64,000 bases of DNA from Semisulcospira habei. Taxonomy: Eukaryota; Mollusca; Gastropoda; Semisulcospiridae. Numbering within the stretch: the stretch's first letter is position 1; each line of letters begins with the position of its first letter. The stretch is taken from assembly GCA_036245525.1 (NCBI GenBank), contig BTPG01000007.1:121558172-121622171 (forward strand). The letters run 5' to 3'. Made by a program: the position numbers and the translations under genes. Below, one piece after another: positions 56,044-64,000 of the stretch. The notes under the pieces are model-generated. The model saw only the letters and a list, made by a program, of their open reading frames with translations. It searched no databases and was not told where the DNA came from.

Positions 56044-56296
56044 GTCATACTGGACTTGCCGTGTTTTGCCTTCAGAGGGCTGTACTGCCATGAACTAAGT
56101 TTGTGAGTCTGTGCGCGTGTCTGGGCGTGCGTATGATGTTAGTGTCAAAACGTACTATTTTACATTTTTGTCTAGTCAGAGATTTAGCCATGTTGTTTGA
56201 GTTGTAATTGAGATATTATGTTTTTAACCTTGACATACTCTCGGCAGGCAAAGACAAATATCCTTAAATGGACAAACACTTTCTTGAATCTTGTTT
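56044..56296 (+). repeat. CR1-like LINE 3' end fragment, copy 2
   Basis: About 90% identical to 20070-20322, ending TTTCTTGAATCTTG. Confidence 0.6.
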
Positions 56297-56558
56297 GGAA
56301 TCCCCCCACCCTGTCCCTATTTGATTTCTTTGGCGTGTTTCCACACATACACACACGCTTTCCCCCCACCCCTTCCCTCAACCAACCCTCCCCCCACCCC
56401 AACCCCACTATCAACCACGGTTTGATATTTTGGCTTGGCCGCGAGAGTGTTGACACACACCTACCTGATTCCTCTACCGCCCCCCCCCTCCCCCTCCCGC
56501 CACCCCCATGGGAAACCATGATACATAGCTGCGTTCCTAGGTGACAGTCTTACTTGAC

Positions 56559-56741
56559 AGGGGCGGATATGGGGGGATTCTAGGGGTTCCGGAAACATCC
56601 CCCCTTCCGTTGTTTGATTTTTCGGCCACTGGAAGAAGGTCTAGCGTCGGGGAGGCCCTTTGTGTCAGGTTGAAGGTCCCAAACAAAAACTTCTATCCCC
56701 CCTCCCCCCTCCCCCTCGAGGTAACTGATCCGCCCCTGCTT
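56559..56741 (+). repeat. CAGGGGCGG MITE-like repeat, compact copy
   Basis: CAGGGGCGGATATGGGG at the left and GATCCGCCCCTG at the right. The internal GTTGAAGGTCCCAAAC segment matches the host of element A. It is a non-coding short element. Confidence 0.55.
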
Positions 56742-56811
56742 CAGTCTCATTAAGATTTACAAACTGCAAAGGCGTGGCGTGTCAGTACGCGTACCTGATC
56801 TTTGACCTCGG

Positions 56812-57027
56812 TTAACTCATTCAACACGACGGCTGTATTTCCCCAATTTTGGAGGCGTCATCTAATGACTATGCACCAGTTGCAGGAGATGGATTGACCA
56901 TGATAATTCAAGGGTAGTGCCAGATTAGCTTGGCGCCGACAGGCGCCAAGCTAATCTGGCTCTACCCTTGAATTATCATGGTCGATCCATCTCCTGCTGC
57001 TGGGCGTCAGGGCTGAATAGGTTTTAA
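56812..57027. repeat. TTAA-bounded palindromic MITE (GGCGCC-centre family)
   Basis: TTAACTCATTCAACACGACG at the left. Arms of about 50 bp (TGCAGGAGATGGATTGACC...GCTTGGCGCC) meet at GGCGCC-GACA-GGCGCC. It ends GGGCTGAATAGGTTTTAA. Confidence 0.78.
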
Positions 57028-57189
57028 GAGGTCATCTAACATACCATTCTGAACGAAAATTTCACAGTTCGTCGAAAAGATATGTCAAAATTGAGAGTAT
57101 GAAAGGGGACATCCAACGTTTTCGTCCAGTAAGTGTACAAGAAAAAAAAAAGTCATTGTCCGAATATCACCCGCATTGCCTTACCCTAT

Positions 57190-57366
57190 TTAACCCCGAG
57201 GATATACAGCAGGAGATGGATCGACGGTGATAATTCAAGGGTAGCCAGATAAGCTTTGCGCCGTCAGGCGCAAGGCTAATCTGGCAGTACCCTTGAATTA
57301 TCATGGTCGCTCCGTCACCTGCTGTTACAGCATCTCCGTCACCTGTTCCGGAGCTAAATGGGTTAA
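57190..57366. repeat. TTAA-bounded palindromic MITE (GGCGCC-related)
   Basis: TTAACCCCGAGG at the left and GCTAAATGGGTTAA at the right. The arms carry TGATAATTCAAGGGTA, and the centre is mutated to GCGCCGTCAGGCGC. Confidence 0.75.
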
Positions 57367-57865
57367 GTTGCATAGACGTTAGGAGACACTTCCAAAATTT
57401 GGGAAACGCGAACTTAGGGTTTAATGAGTTTAATCCGCCAACCATGATTGGTGTTCCAACCAACCAGCCAACCACAACAACATAAAACAGACCAACAAAC
57501 AAGTAAAAGCATCAAACCAACCTATCACAAATCAAACAGCAGACGAACAACAAACACGTACATATATATATTTGTATGTAAAAAAAAAAAAACTTATTTC
57601 AAAGTGAAAATGTTGTAAATGTTACACCAAAATGTCTCCTGGGTTCCAACTATTAAGCATGGCGTGATGTGTACATAGTCCGTGTATACCGGAAAGCACA
57701 CTCCACCAAATTCTATACGCGCATGTTCGGACCATAAACCTATACAAGAGTTTTATGTTCTGACATAAATCTCTTGACTGCTACTGACTATACCGTTCGG
57801 CAGCAAAGACGAAAATCGACAGTAACAATCAGTTCTGATGCTGTACTACAGAGCGTGGATACACC

Positions 57866-57965
57866 ATAAAGTAGCTCAAGGGTGGTGATAGAATAGCTTG
57901 GCGCCTCTAGGTGCCAAGCTATTCTGGCACCACCCTTGAACTATCACGACCCATTCATCTTCTGT
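57866..57965. repeat. Palindrome just downstream of the GGT stop codon
   Basis: Arms of about 40 bp (GATAGAATAGCTTGGCGCC and complement, plus CAAGGGTGGTG). It lies about 20 bp beyond the stop at 57987, so it is probably in the 3' UTR. Confidence 0.75.
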
Positions 57966-57986
57966 TAAGATGTAATAGTGAATGTT

Positions 57987-58133
57987 TTAGAAGCCGTCCG
58001 GCTGGCCACGTTTCCTGTAGTCTGATACAGCTGCCAGCATTCCGTTTTCCGTTCGTTCTATGGCTTGCACCACTGACCCGTCTGTGTCTGGTATTGCAAC
58101 GTGACCTTTAGCCACTAACCCTTGGCGAATATC
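57987..58133 (-). CDS. GGT: GGT last coding exon
   Basis: Acceptor CATTATCTGCTGCAG, then GATATTCGC in phase 0. It reads DIRQGLVAKGHVAIPD, then VVQAIERTENGMLAAVSDYR and ends KRGQPDGF and a stop. This matches the family ending in which VVQAI, an acidic D-x-RK block and a G-x-PxG(F/Y) terminus are conserved. Confidence 0.88.
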   Translation of the reverse strand, partial: DIRQGLVAKGHVAIPDTDGSVVQAIERTENGMLAAVSDYRKRGQPDGF

Positions 58134-61100
58134 CTGCAGCAGATAATGTGACAAAGGTATGCAAATGCCATACTACAAAGATATGTAAATGCCGTAATAT
58201 GGTTTGATAAGTTGCACGAACGTCTCAACTGATTCCTCGCGGCACAGTGTGAGGTGTCGTGAGATGGCCTTGTAGCCTTTACGACGTTAACTCATTGTAC
58301 CCCGAGACCGAAATCCCCAAATTTTGCCGTTGTCCTTTGAAGACTGCAGTGCAGTGCAGGAAACAGATCGACCATGATAGTTCAAGGGTGATGCCAGAAT
58401 AGCTTGGCGCCCATAGGCGCCAAGCTATTCTGGCATCACCCTTGAACTATCATGGTCGAGCCATATCTTGCTGTGGTCTGTCTGGGGTAGAATGGGTTAA
58501 AATAACTAACGTCACATTGAGGACATCATAATTCAAGATTCAAGATTTTATTCGATTCCTTTCGCCCCCACTGGGGTATGGAGGAATAATGAAACGATCA
58601 ACATGTAAAACATCATCTCATCTGTGCACAGGCACACTCTCAAATGAATGTTTTACAAGTTCAGTAAAGTATAAAAGTGACAGAAACAACAGAATGCATG
58701 CGTGAATTACATTATATACATATTAACATTATAGCACATTTAATGCATACATAGGATTTTAGCAAGAACAGATGCCGCGGGAACAAGTTGATTTAAGCCA
58801 ACACCCTCACAAGCGATCACCTGTTATTAAAGACCATCATTTAGGTGGCTGTAGCCACCTAAGTGCCGGTCTTTAATGACAGGTTATACTATAGCCCTAC
58901 AAGACTTCTTTTGAGAGAGCGCTGGTCACCTAAAGATCACTTTTTTGTTTCTGGCACGCAGTCAGGTTGGTTGCTCAAAGCATGTTCTACTACATAAGTC
59001 TCTTTACTGACGATGCACAAAACAACAAAAAATGCAAGAGATCCGCGTGAGCCAGTAGATGGATCGAATGCTCGGTTTGACCAGATTTAACCCGTGACCG
59101 CCGAATAGTAGTGAACACGACCTGAGCACAAGAGATATGGGGGCTCATGAGGATCTACGTTTCTTGTGACATCACTTTGAATCCGTGTCACTGGGATGGT
59201 TTGTTCTCTTTGGGGCTGAATTAACAAAGGTTACAGAAACGCAGTCTAGTCAATGGGTTAACTCATTCGCGGCCAGCCGCATCCGGATGCCCGGCATAAG
59301 CCGCGCATCCGGATGCGGCTTGCCGCGAATGAGTTAATTTGGCTCACTGGGATCTACTCTTTCAGAAGGTGGGTGGTTTGCTGCGTCCTCGCGTTGACGG
59401 GGCATACTTATAATTATTTTCAAACTAAAAAGAAACGAATACTGATTACTAACAAAACCCGGGAAAACTCGAAAGCTTGACCTATTCGTTCGAGACGTGC
59501 CGCATTTGGATACGCGGCGTAAAGCCGCCTCGAATGTGTTAAAATGCACGTGACTCTCTTTACCTCTGGAAAGCCATTTTCTAGCTGAAGTTCCGGTCTC
59601 AGTAGCTGATGGTGCATTCTGGGGGCCTCCACAGCCGCCAACACTGATGTGTTGAACCACAGCGTCGCTATGGCAACCTGTGAAAATGGTTGACCTTTAA
59701 CCCCATAACTGCTACTGTGTATACCGATCTGCGATCTACCATCTTTTCCGCTGAGCGATATCATCAGTATCATTCAAGGGGTTAAAGTTTAAAGCAGTCT
59801 GCTACATGGCGGACTTTGATTGCTTCAACGAATTTTCAAACTTGTCTTGACTCAACGAAACGTTTCCGCCCTTCTTATCAAAACCTGTGTGATTATGTAA
59901 ACGTAAATGGTGTTTCTACTGCCCCTGGTGGAAGTCGGTGGAACTCTGCCACGTACAAGGAGCAGAAGAGCAGAAAAGACTGTCATTTCATGAAATTCAA
60001 ACTTTAACCTTTGTTCGGCATTATAGCAGGACATGCATGAATTAAAAAAGAACGTAAATAAATGAGATATTGCAAAGTACTAAACCGTTGTCGCCTGAAG
60101 AAGGTCCCGTTAAAGTTTCTTCTATAATGACGAGCAAAAGAAATCCAACAATTTTGGAATCATCGGAAACACTAAAATGTTTCCGATGATTCCGTAATTG
60201 TCGCATTTCTTTTGCTCGTCAGAATATTACGGCAACAGGCTTGCACTATCATGGTCTATCCAACATTCTGCTGTAGTGTGTCACGGCATAATGTGTGACA
60301 ACCGTATTGTCCAAAATCAGTGCCGGTTAGTGACGGTTCGAGGACACGGTCAAACAAACGCTCGAACCTGAGCTACGGAAGTGGTGATCCTCGTCCCTCC
60401 CGAAGCCCCTACCACCAGTGCGACGTCACCAGTCGATCTGTCCACGAAGATGGAGGGGGTCATGGAGGACATGGGGCGCTTGCCGGGGACGATGAGTTGG
60501 ACGCAGACGCGGGGACGCCGAAAGCGTTGGTAGTGTTGGGCGTGGAGAAATCGTCCATTTCGTTGTTGTAGATAATGCCAGTGCGGTTCCCTTTCACTTT
60601 GGAGCCGAAACTGTAGACAGTCGATACTACAGATAAAATGAACTACGTAAATATAACAAATCACTTGGGGACCCAAATGTTCCCATTGTTCTATCCCAAG
60701 TATGTTACAAGCATATAGAAAAAAAGTATTGTCCGGACTTCTGCAAACGTTTTACTTTTGTGATATGCGACTTTGCTATAAGCGAAGTTTAAGGCCGTAC
60801 ACTGTGAACCATAGGCCAGGCAAGCGTTAGTATTCGTTACATAGGGGAATCTCTACACAACGCTGTAAAGTCACATAGATGATTCGGTGTTAGATCTAAT
60901 TGTTTGTTTATGTGCTCTGTGTTGCGTTGCGCAAATCTCCGTGGCATGTACACGCCAAAAATACTGCCCAGCTGACGTCGACAGATTCAATGAAATAACC
61001 AGCATTAAGAAAAACAGGATGTGGAGTTATTAATTAAGGTACTTATTCAGTGTTAGCCCCATAACAGCGGGGGCAAGGCGAACGCTATCCATCTGCAAGA

Positions 61101-62731
61101 GACATAAACCCTCATGAGCCCCCGCAGTCGCGGGGGCTCATGAGGGTTTATGTCTCTTGCTACTCTTATATTCTGTGCGCCCCGTCACGTTGTGTCCTTC
61201 ACGCAATTGTCGGTCATTGTACAGTGGTTTCAGGCGCGAAATTCGTGATCATTGGCAACGAAGGGGTTACCAGTACGACAGCTATGAGGATTCATGCCAG
61301 CGTGATCAGGACGATCCAGCAAAACGGTCTGATGAGTTCTTACTAAAACGGGGCGCAACATATACTCTCTTTCCTGATAAGAATGCTGTCTCATTTTAAG
61401 AGTAACGCCTACATTTAATTTTATTCCGATTTTATCTGTGCGAATAGTTACCATTTTGTTAACACTTCGGCTGTCGGAAGTGCTTTTTGTCAAAGTGATT
61501 CTGCAAGAATCACCTCGACAAAAAGCGCTACCGACAGTCAAAGTGATGGCTGTTCCCATAGAAGATGCGCTTTCAAGGGACATAACTCGTGTAGTATAGG
61601 ATAATAGTATTCGTGTATCTGTGGGTGATATACTCACTATAGGTTGATTGTGCTTGTCATGGCGACAGCGTTGCCCTCGCCATCTATGATAGATATATGG
61701 GCCGTGCCGGTTTTCTCTGCGCAGTAGAAGGAGGGTCCGTAGTATGACGTGTTGTGCGTTCTGTCGTCATCAATCTGAGCACGGATTTCTTCGCCAAACT
61801 CTCGTGACGTCATGTTGGCTACAAGCTGGGAAGAGACACCCACAAAAAATGATATTGCGATTTTAACCGCCTTTATTATTATTTTGTTATTATTATTATT
61901 TTTTTATTATTATTATTATTATTTTTAATTTTTTTGCCACTGTACTGACACGTGTACATCGTTGTCTCTGAAATCTGTGTTATATCAACGACCAAAAGCA
62001 AAAACCGTTCAAGAAGCGTGGATACAAACTGGTCTCAGCAAGAAGCATAGATCCTCATGAGCCCCCGCAGTCGCGGGGGCTCATGAGGATCTATGCCTCT
62101 TGCAGTTGGATCGTGTTCACCTTTTGTCCGCAGTGACAGACACTGTGTGAGAAATATGCATTTTTGCACATATTGTACATTGTCTCTAGGACTTTCGTAG
62201 CGTAATAAATATGCATGAGCAGCTCTTCTGAGTTACTCCGAGGTTGACTCAGAACTTGACCGTTTAGACCGTATTCGATGGATTGTTTAATCGTCAAAAA
62301 AAAAAAAAAAAAATCCAAAGTCCAAAGTCAACATATTTTATTTCCTTTAGCCCCTATCGGATACGAATGCAGGATATCGATTACAAGTTTTATCCACACC
62401 CTGTAACACAAACACTCTGTTTCAAGTGATCCCTACTAATATGCGAATCAGAGTAAAAGAAAACTGCCATTAACCCATCGACTGCCGATCAAAAATGAAC
62501 ACGATCCACCTGTAAGAGACATAGATCCTCATAAGCCCCCGCGACTGCGGGGGCTCATGATGATCTATGCCTCTTGCTGAGACCAATTTGTATCCATGTT
62601 TCTTGGACGGTTTTGGCTTTCAGATTTCAGAAACAAAAATGTAAGTACAGTGGCAAGGAAGGGGTTAAGGCCGCTAAGATCAAGTCTGCCCTGTGAAAGT
62701 AAAACGCAGCGAGTCCATTTTTGAGAGGAGC

Positions 62732-62791
<60 letters not shown>

Positions 62792-63931
62792 GGAAGGTAC
62801 CAATGAAAATCTCGCGTACCCAAAATTAAATTTAGCGTATCTGGATTTGACAGGGCAGATCTTGAGCTGGCCGCAGCTGGTCTTATTCACCAACAGGCAT
62901 AAACCTCATGAGCTTCTGTTCACACATATCTCTGGCGAATGTGCCCAAGTTTAGGCGTACAGCCGAAAATGCTTAATTGTACCTCTGAGATGTTCAAGAA
63001 ACGAGCGTCGCCGAGTTCCGAGCGTTTGGCGTAGGCGAACTTCATGGCCTCCACAATACGGTGATGGGTCAAGATGGACTTGTCCGTGCTGGATATGCTG
63101 TCAGGGCTAAACCGGTAACCTGTTAAGCGTTCTCATTGTATATTAAGCCTTTGGCTGTCGGCAGCGGTTTTTGTCGCGATGATTCCTGTAGGAATCATCG
63201 CGACAAAGACCAACACCGACAGCCAAAGGGTTAAATCATTCGAGACGTAGCGCATACGGATACGCGGCTATATACCGCGTATCCGGATGCGGCACGTCTC
63301 GAATGCACTAACCCATTCAGTTCAGAGGTTGTCTGTCTCTTGATGAAAGTTTACGATGACCTCATATTACTGCATTCTGACTGACGTCATTGTCATTTGT
63401 AAACCCGTCGAGTTTAGCAGCTGGCGATGACTGTGGTCAGTCATAATGAAGTTTACTGCAGCGGAAATCACACTTTCGGGACTTATTCGTGGCACTTTCT
63501 GTGTCTCTTCTCATCGGAGAGTTCCAGAGATAACTCTTTGCCGCAGCTGGTTGGAACGACCCGCATAACACGCACGCACATGCACGCACGCACACACACT
63601 GACACTTCACGATTTCACACTTCAAAAACTCTTGGAATGCAAAATAATGAATACCGTCCAACAAATGAAATGTGACGTCATTGGAATCATCGGAAACACT
63701 AAAGTGTTTCCGATGATTCCAATGATGTCACATTCCTTTTGCTCGTCAGTATATCACTGCAAGCTACTTTTACTAACCGGACAGTATATTCAGGATGTAC
63801 TCCATAATTACGCCACTGCCCGGCGGTGCCATGGAATACACAGTGAGGTCAGGTGACGTCATGTTGAAGGTCACGGGGTCTGAAAGGTCAATCTCGTAGT
63901 TCTCGAGATCTTCGCGTTTAATAATGCCTCC
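57987..63931 (-). CDS. GGT: Gamma-glutamyltransferase (C-terminal two thirds, six exons)
   Basis: This host gene encodes a membrane-anchored ectoenzyme that transfers or hydrolyses the gamma-glutamyl group of glutathione. It is made as a proenzyme and self-cleaves before a catalytic Thr. Six exons (63931-63778, 63119-62983, 61825-61638, 60610-60368, 59677-59564, 58133-57987) have good GT/AG sites and compatible phases (1, 0, 2, 0, 0), giving about 327 of the usual 570 residues. The 5' exons lie beyond the window. The catalytic Thr is in TGTAHISII, oxyanion serines are in RPMSSM, and the glycine pair is in GASGGTRI. The fourth exon lacks one base, so the gene is either a recent pseudogene or an assembly error. 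Introns are packed with palindromes. Confidence 0.9.
58287..58500. repeat. TTAA-bounded palindromic MITE in GGT last intron
   Basis: TTAACTCATTGTACCCCGAG at the left, GGGGTAGAATGGGTTAA at the right. Arms of about 55 bp meet at GGCGCC-CATA-GGCGCC. Confidence 0.78.
58534..58760 (-). repeat. LINE 3' end, minus strand
   Basis: On the minus strand it ends GAATAAAATCTTGAATCTTG, a CR1/L2-type terminus, preceded by AT-rich 3' UTR-like sequence. Confidence 0.6.
58820..58883. repeat. Palindrome
   Basis: Arms of 31 bp (CCTGTTATTAAAGACC...TTTAGGTGGCT) with a 2-base loop and two or three mismatches. Confidence 0.78.
59258..59337. repeat. 80-bp TTAA-ended palindrome
   Basis: TTAACTCATTCGCGGC...GCCGCGAATGAGTTAA, with inner GCCGCATCCGGATGC arms. 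TTAA to TTAA is one hairpin. A decayed relative (TTCGAGACGTGCCGCATTTG) lies at 59488-59542 and another intact one at 63231-63311. Confidence 0.82.
59564..59677 (-). CDS. GGT: GGT exon, penultimate
   Basis: Acceptor CCATTTTCACAG and donor CCAGAG, then GTAAAG, phase 0 at both ends. It encodes VAIATLWFNTS, AVEAPRMHHQLLRPELQLEN and GFPE. It matches the family AV-E-PR-HNQLLP block. Confidence 0.9.
60128..60221. repeat. Palindrome (GGAATCATCGGAAACACT family)
   Basis: TGACGAGCAAAAGAAATCC...AAGTGTTTCC-type arms of about 46 bp. Same family as 63670-63733, which shares the inner GGAATCATCGGAAACACTAA and the outer TTTTGCTCGTCAG. Confidence 0.82.
60368..60610 (-). pseudogene. GGT: GGT exon with one-base deletion
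   Basis: Acceptor ACTGTCTACAG and donor GCTCAG, then GTTCGA. It encodes FGSKVKGNRTGIIYNNEMDD, FSTPNTTNAFGVPASASN. Then the frame is off by one at about 60495, after which PGKRPMSSMTPSIFVDR and VVGASGGTRITTSVAQ continue in the neighbouring frame. The deletion falls between conserved blocks. Read as given, the product would stop about 15 codons later and lose the oxyanion residues. Confidence 0.88.
61095..61160. repeat. Near-perfect palindrome (ATGAG...CTCAT family)
   Basis: GCAAGAGACATAAACCCTCA...GGGTTTATGTCTCTTGC, arms of about 31 bp, loop of 4 bases (AGTC). Confidence 0.85.
61460..61548. repeat. Palindrome (GGCTGTCGG...GACAAAAA family)
   Basis: TTAACACTTCGGCTGTCGG...CTTTTTGTC and a complementary arm ACAAAAAGCGCTACCGACAG. 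Imperfect. Same family as 63143-63234. Confidence 0.72.
61638..61825 (-). CDS. GGT: GGT exon with the catalytic threonine
   Basis: Acceptor GTGTCTCTTCCCAG and donor CCTATA, then GTGAGT (phase 2). It encodes LVANMTSREFGEEIRAQIDD, SYYGPSFYCAEKTGTAHISI, and DGEGNAVAMTSTINL. The Thr of GTAHIS is the autocatalytic cleavage site and nucleophile by family homology (Thr381 in human GGT1). The split Tyr codon (TA then T) joins exactly to the next exon. Confidence 0.92.
61873..61925. repeat. (TTA)n microsatellite
   Basis: About 15 imperfect ATT units just upstream of the catalytic exon. Confidence 0.85.
62038..62103. repeat. Near-perfect palindrome (ATGAG...CTCAT family)
   Basis: GCAAGAAGCATAGATCCTCA...GGATCTATGCCTCTTGC, loop AGTC. 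Flanking GGATACAAACTGGTCTCA matches, in inverted form, sequence beside the copy at 62512. Confidence 0.85.
62305..62460 (-). repeat. LINE-like 3' end, minus strand
   Basis: A run of A at 62296-62313, then repeated TCCAAAG and AATAAAATATGTTGACTTTG on the minus strand. It looks like a retroposon tail. Confidence 0.45.
62469..62667. repeat. TTAA-bounded repeat with ATGAG-family palindrome
   Basis: TTAACCCATCGACTGCCGAT at the left and GGAAGGGGTTAA at the right. The hairpin itself is 62512-62577 (GTAAGAGACATAGATCCTCA...). It indicates that the hairpin family also sits in TTAA-ended units. Confidence 0.65.
62738..62793. repeat. Poly(T)-poly(G) tract
   Basis: About 33 T followed directly by about 23 G. 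The length may be unreliable in the assembly. Confidence 0.9.
62983..63119 (-). CDS. GGT: GGT exon
   Basis: Acceptor CGCTTAACAG and donor TCAGAG, then GTACAA. It encodes YRFSPDSISSTDKSILTHHR, IVEAMKFAYAKRSELGDARF and LNISE. HHR-VEA-KFAYAKR-LGD is a hallmark block of the family. It starts in phase 1 to complete the Gly of the previous exon and ends in phase 0. Confidence 0.92.
63143..63234. repeat. TTAA-bounded palindrome
   Basis: TTAAGCCTTTGGCTGTCGGC...CGCGATGATTCC-TGTA-GGAATCATCGCG...CCGACAGCCAAAGGGTTAA. Arms of about 44 bp. It shares its right TTAA with the next palindrome. Confidence 0.85.
63231..63311. repeat. Palindrome abutting the previous one
   Basis: TTAAATCATTCGAGACGT...ACGTCTCGAATGCACTAA with inner CGCATACGGATACGCGG arms around TATATA. 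Same family as 59258-59337. Confidence 0.82.
63670..63733. repeat. Near-perfect palindrome (GGAATCATCGGAAACACT family)
   Basis: ATGTGACGTCATTGGAATC...GATTCCAATGATGTCACAT, arms of 31 bp with a 2-base loop. The arm contains TGACGTCA. Confidence 0.85.
63778..63931 (-). CDS. GGT: GGT exon, most 5' in the window
   Basis: Acceptor GTTCATACTTCCAG and donor CTGTCCG, then GTTAGT. It encodes GGIIKREDLENYEIDLSDPV, then VYSMAPPGSGVIMEYILNIL. GGI(I/L)-x-EDL-NY and the PPxSG block are conserved in the family. The acceptor is in phase 1. Sequence from 63932 to 64000 is intron, so the N-terminal exons (signal anchor and first part of the large subunit) are outside. Confidence 0.9.
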
Positions 63932-64000
63932 TGGAAGTATGAACAGTATAAGCGAAATCACCTGAACCCATGTAGCCCCAAGGCCATATTTCCTAAAGTT

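Noticed and set aside
58320..58480. Coding potential in the GGT last intron
   Set aside because: Frames there are translations of the palindromic MITE arms.

Overview
The window is animal nuclear DNA, most likely from a mollusc or other lophotrochozoan. This is inferred from split genes with GT/AG introns, several LINE clades, tRNA-derived SINEs, a Ty3/Gypsy element with Copia-like pol order, abundant microsatellites and P2X7-domain-like coding sequence. There is no bacterial, organellar or operon-like organisation. About two thirds of the window is transposable elements, mostly nested inside one another.

Region 1 (76-19022) is a four-level nest. A CAGGGGCGG-ended host repeat holds LTR retrotransposon A (400-18989, flanked by CCCCC). 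The 3' LTR of A holds a second copy, B (7516-17596, flanked by CAGTG). The 5' LTR of B holds a 5'-truncated LINE (9142-11250, flanked by ACGTTATGA). A and B encode gag, protease, integrase, then reverse transcriptase and RNase H: Gypsy-type domains in Copia order, as in the Gmr1 group. Both are broken.

Region 2 (19-28 kb) is mostly unrecognised sequence. It holds LINE tails, a long CA microsatellite, minus-strand exons of a P2X7-domain-like gene (23106-23582 and probably 24.1-25.2 kb), and a LINE that has lost its RT.

Region 3 (28.3-40.7 kb) is one CR1-like LINE split by a foldback repeat carrying a hammerhead ribozyme (31357-32068) and by a 6 kb block (33271-39381). Inside that block, an RTE-like LINE contains an RNase H-bearing LINE, which contains a 795-bp foldback element.

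Region 4 (41.8-51.5 kb) has a dead Tc1 transposase, a decayed AT-rich RNase H LINE split by a 1.6 kb inverted and tandem array of the same hammerhead repeat (45391-46980), and a LINE with a textbook twin-priming inversion (50050-51454).

Region 5 (52-64 kb) contains the one clear host gene: the 3' two thirds of a gamma-glutamyltransferase on the minus strand. Six exons are visible between 63931 and 57987, with compatible splice phases. One exon has a one-base deletion. The gene lies in a belt of about twenty near-perfect palindromes, many bounded by TTAA, which fill its introns and flanks. tRNA-derived SINEs and an 18-bp minisatellite lie just beyond its 3' end.

The most unusual signals are the hammerhead-bearing inverted/tandem repeat family, the palindrome belt, and the depth and clarity of nested insertion with exact target-site duplications.
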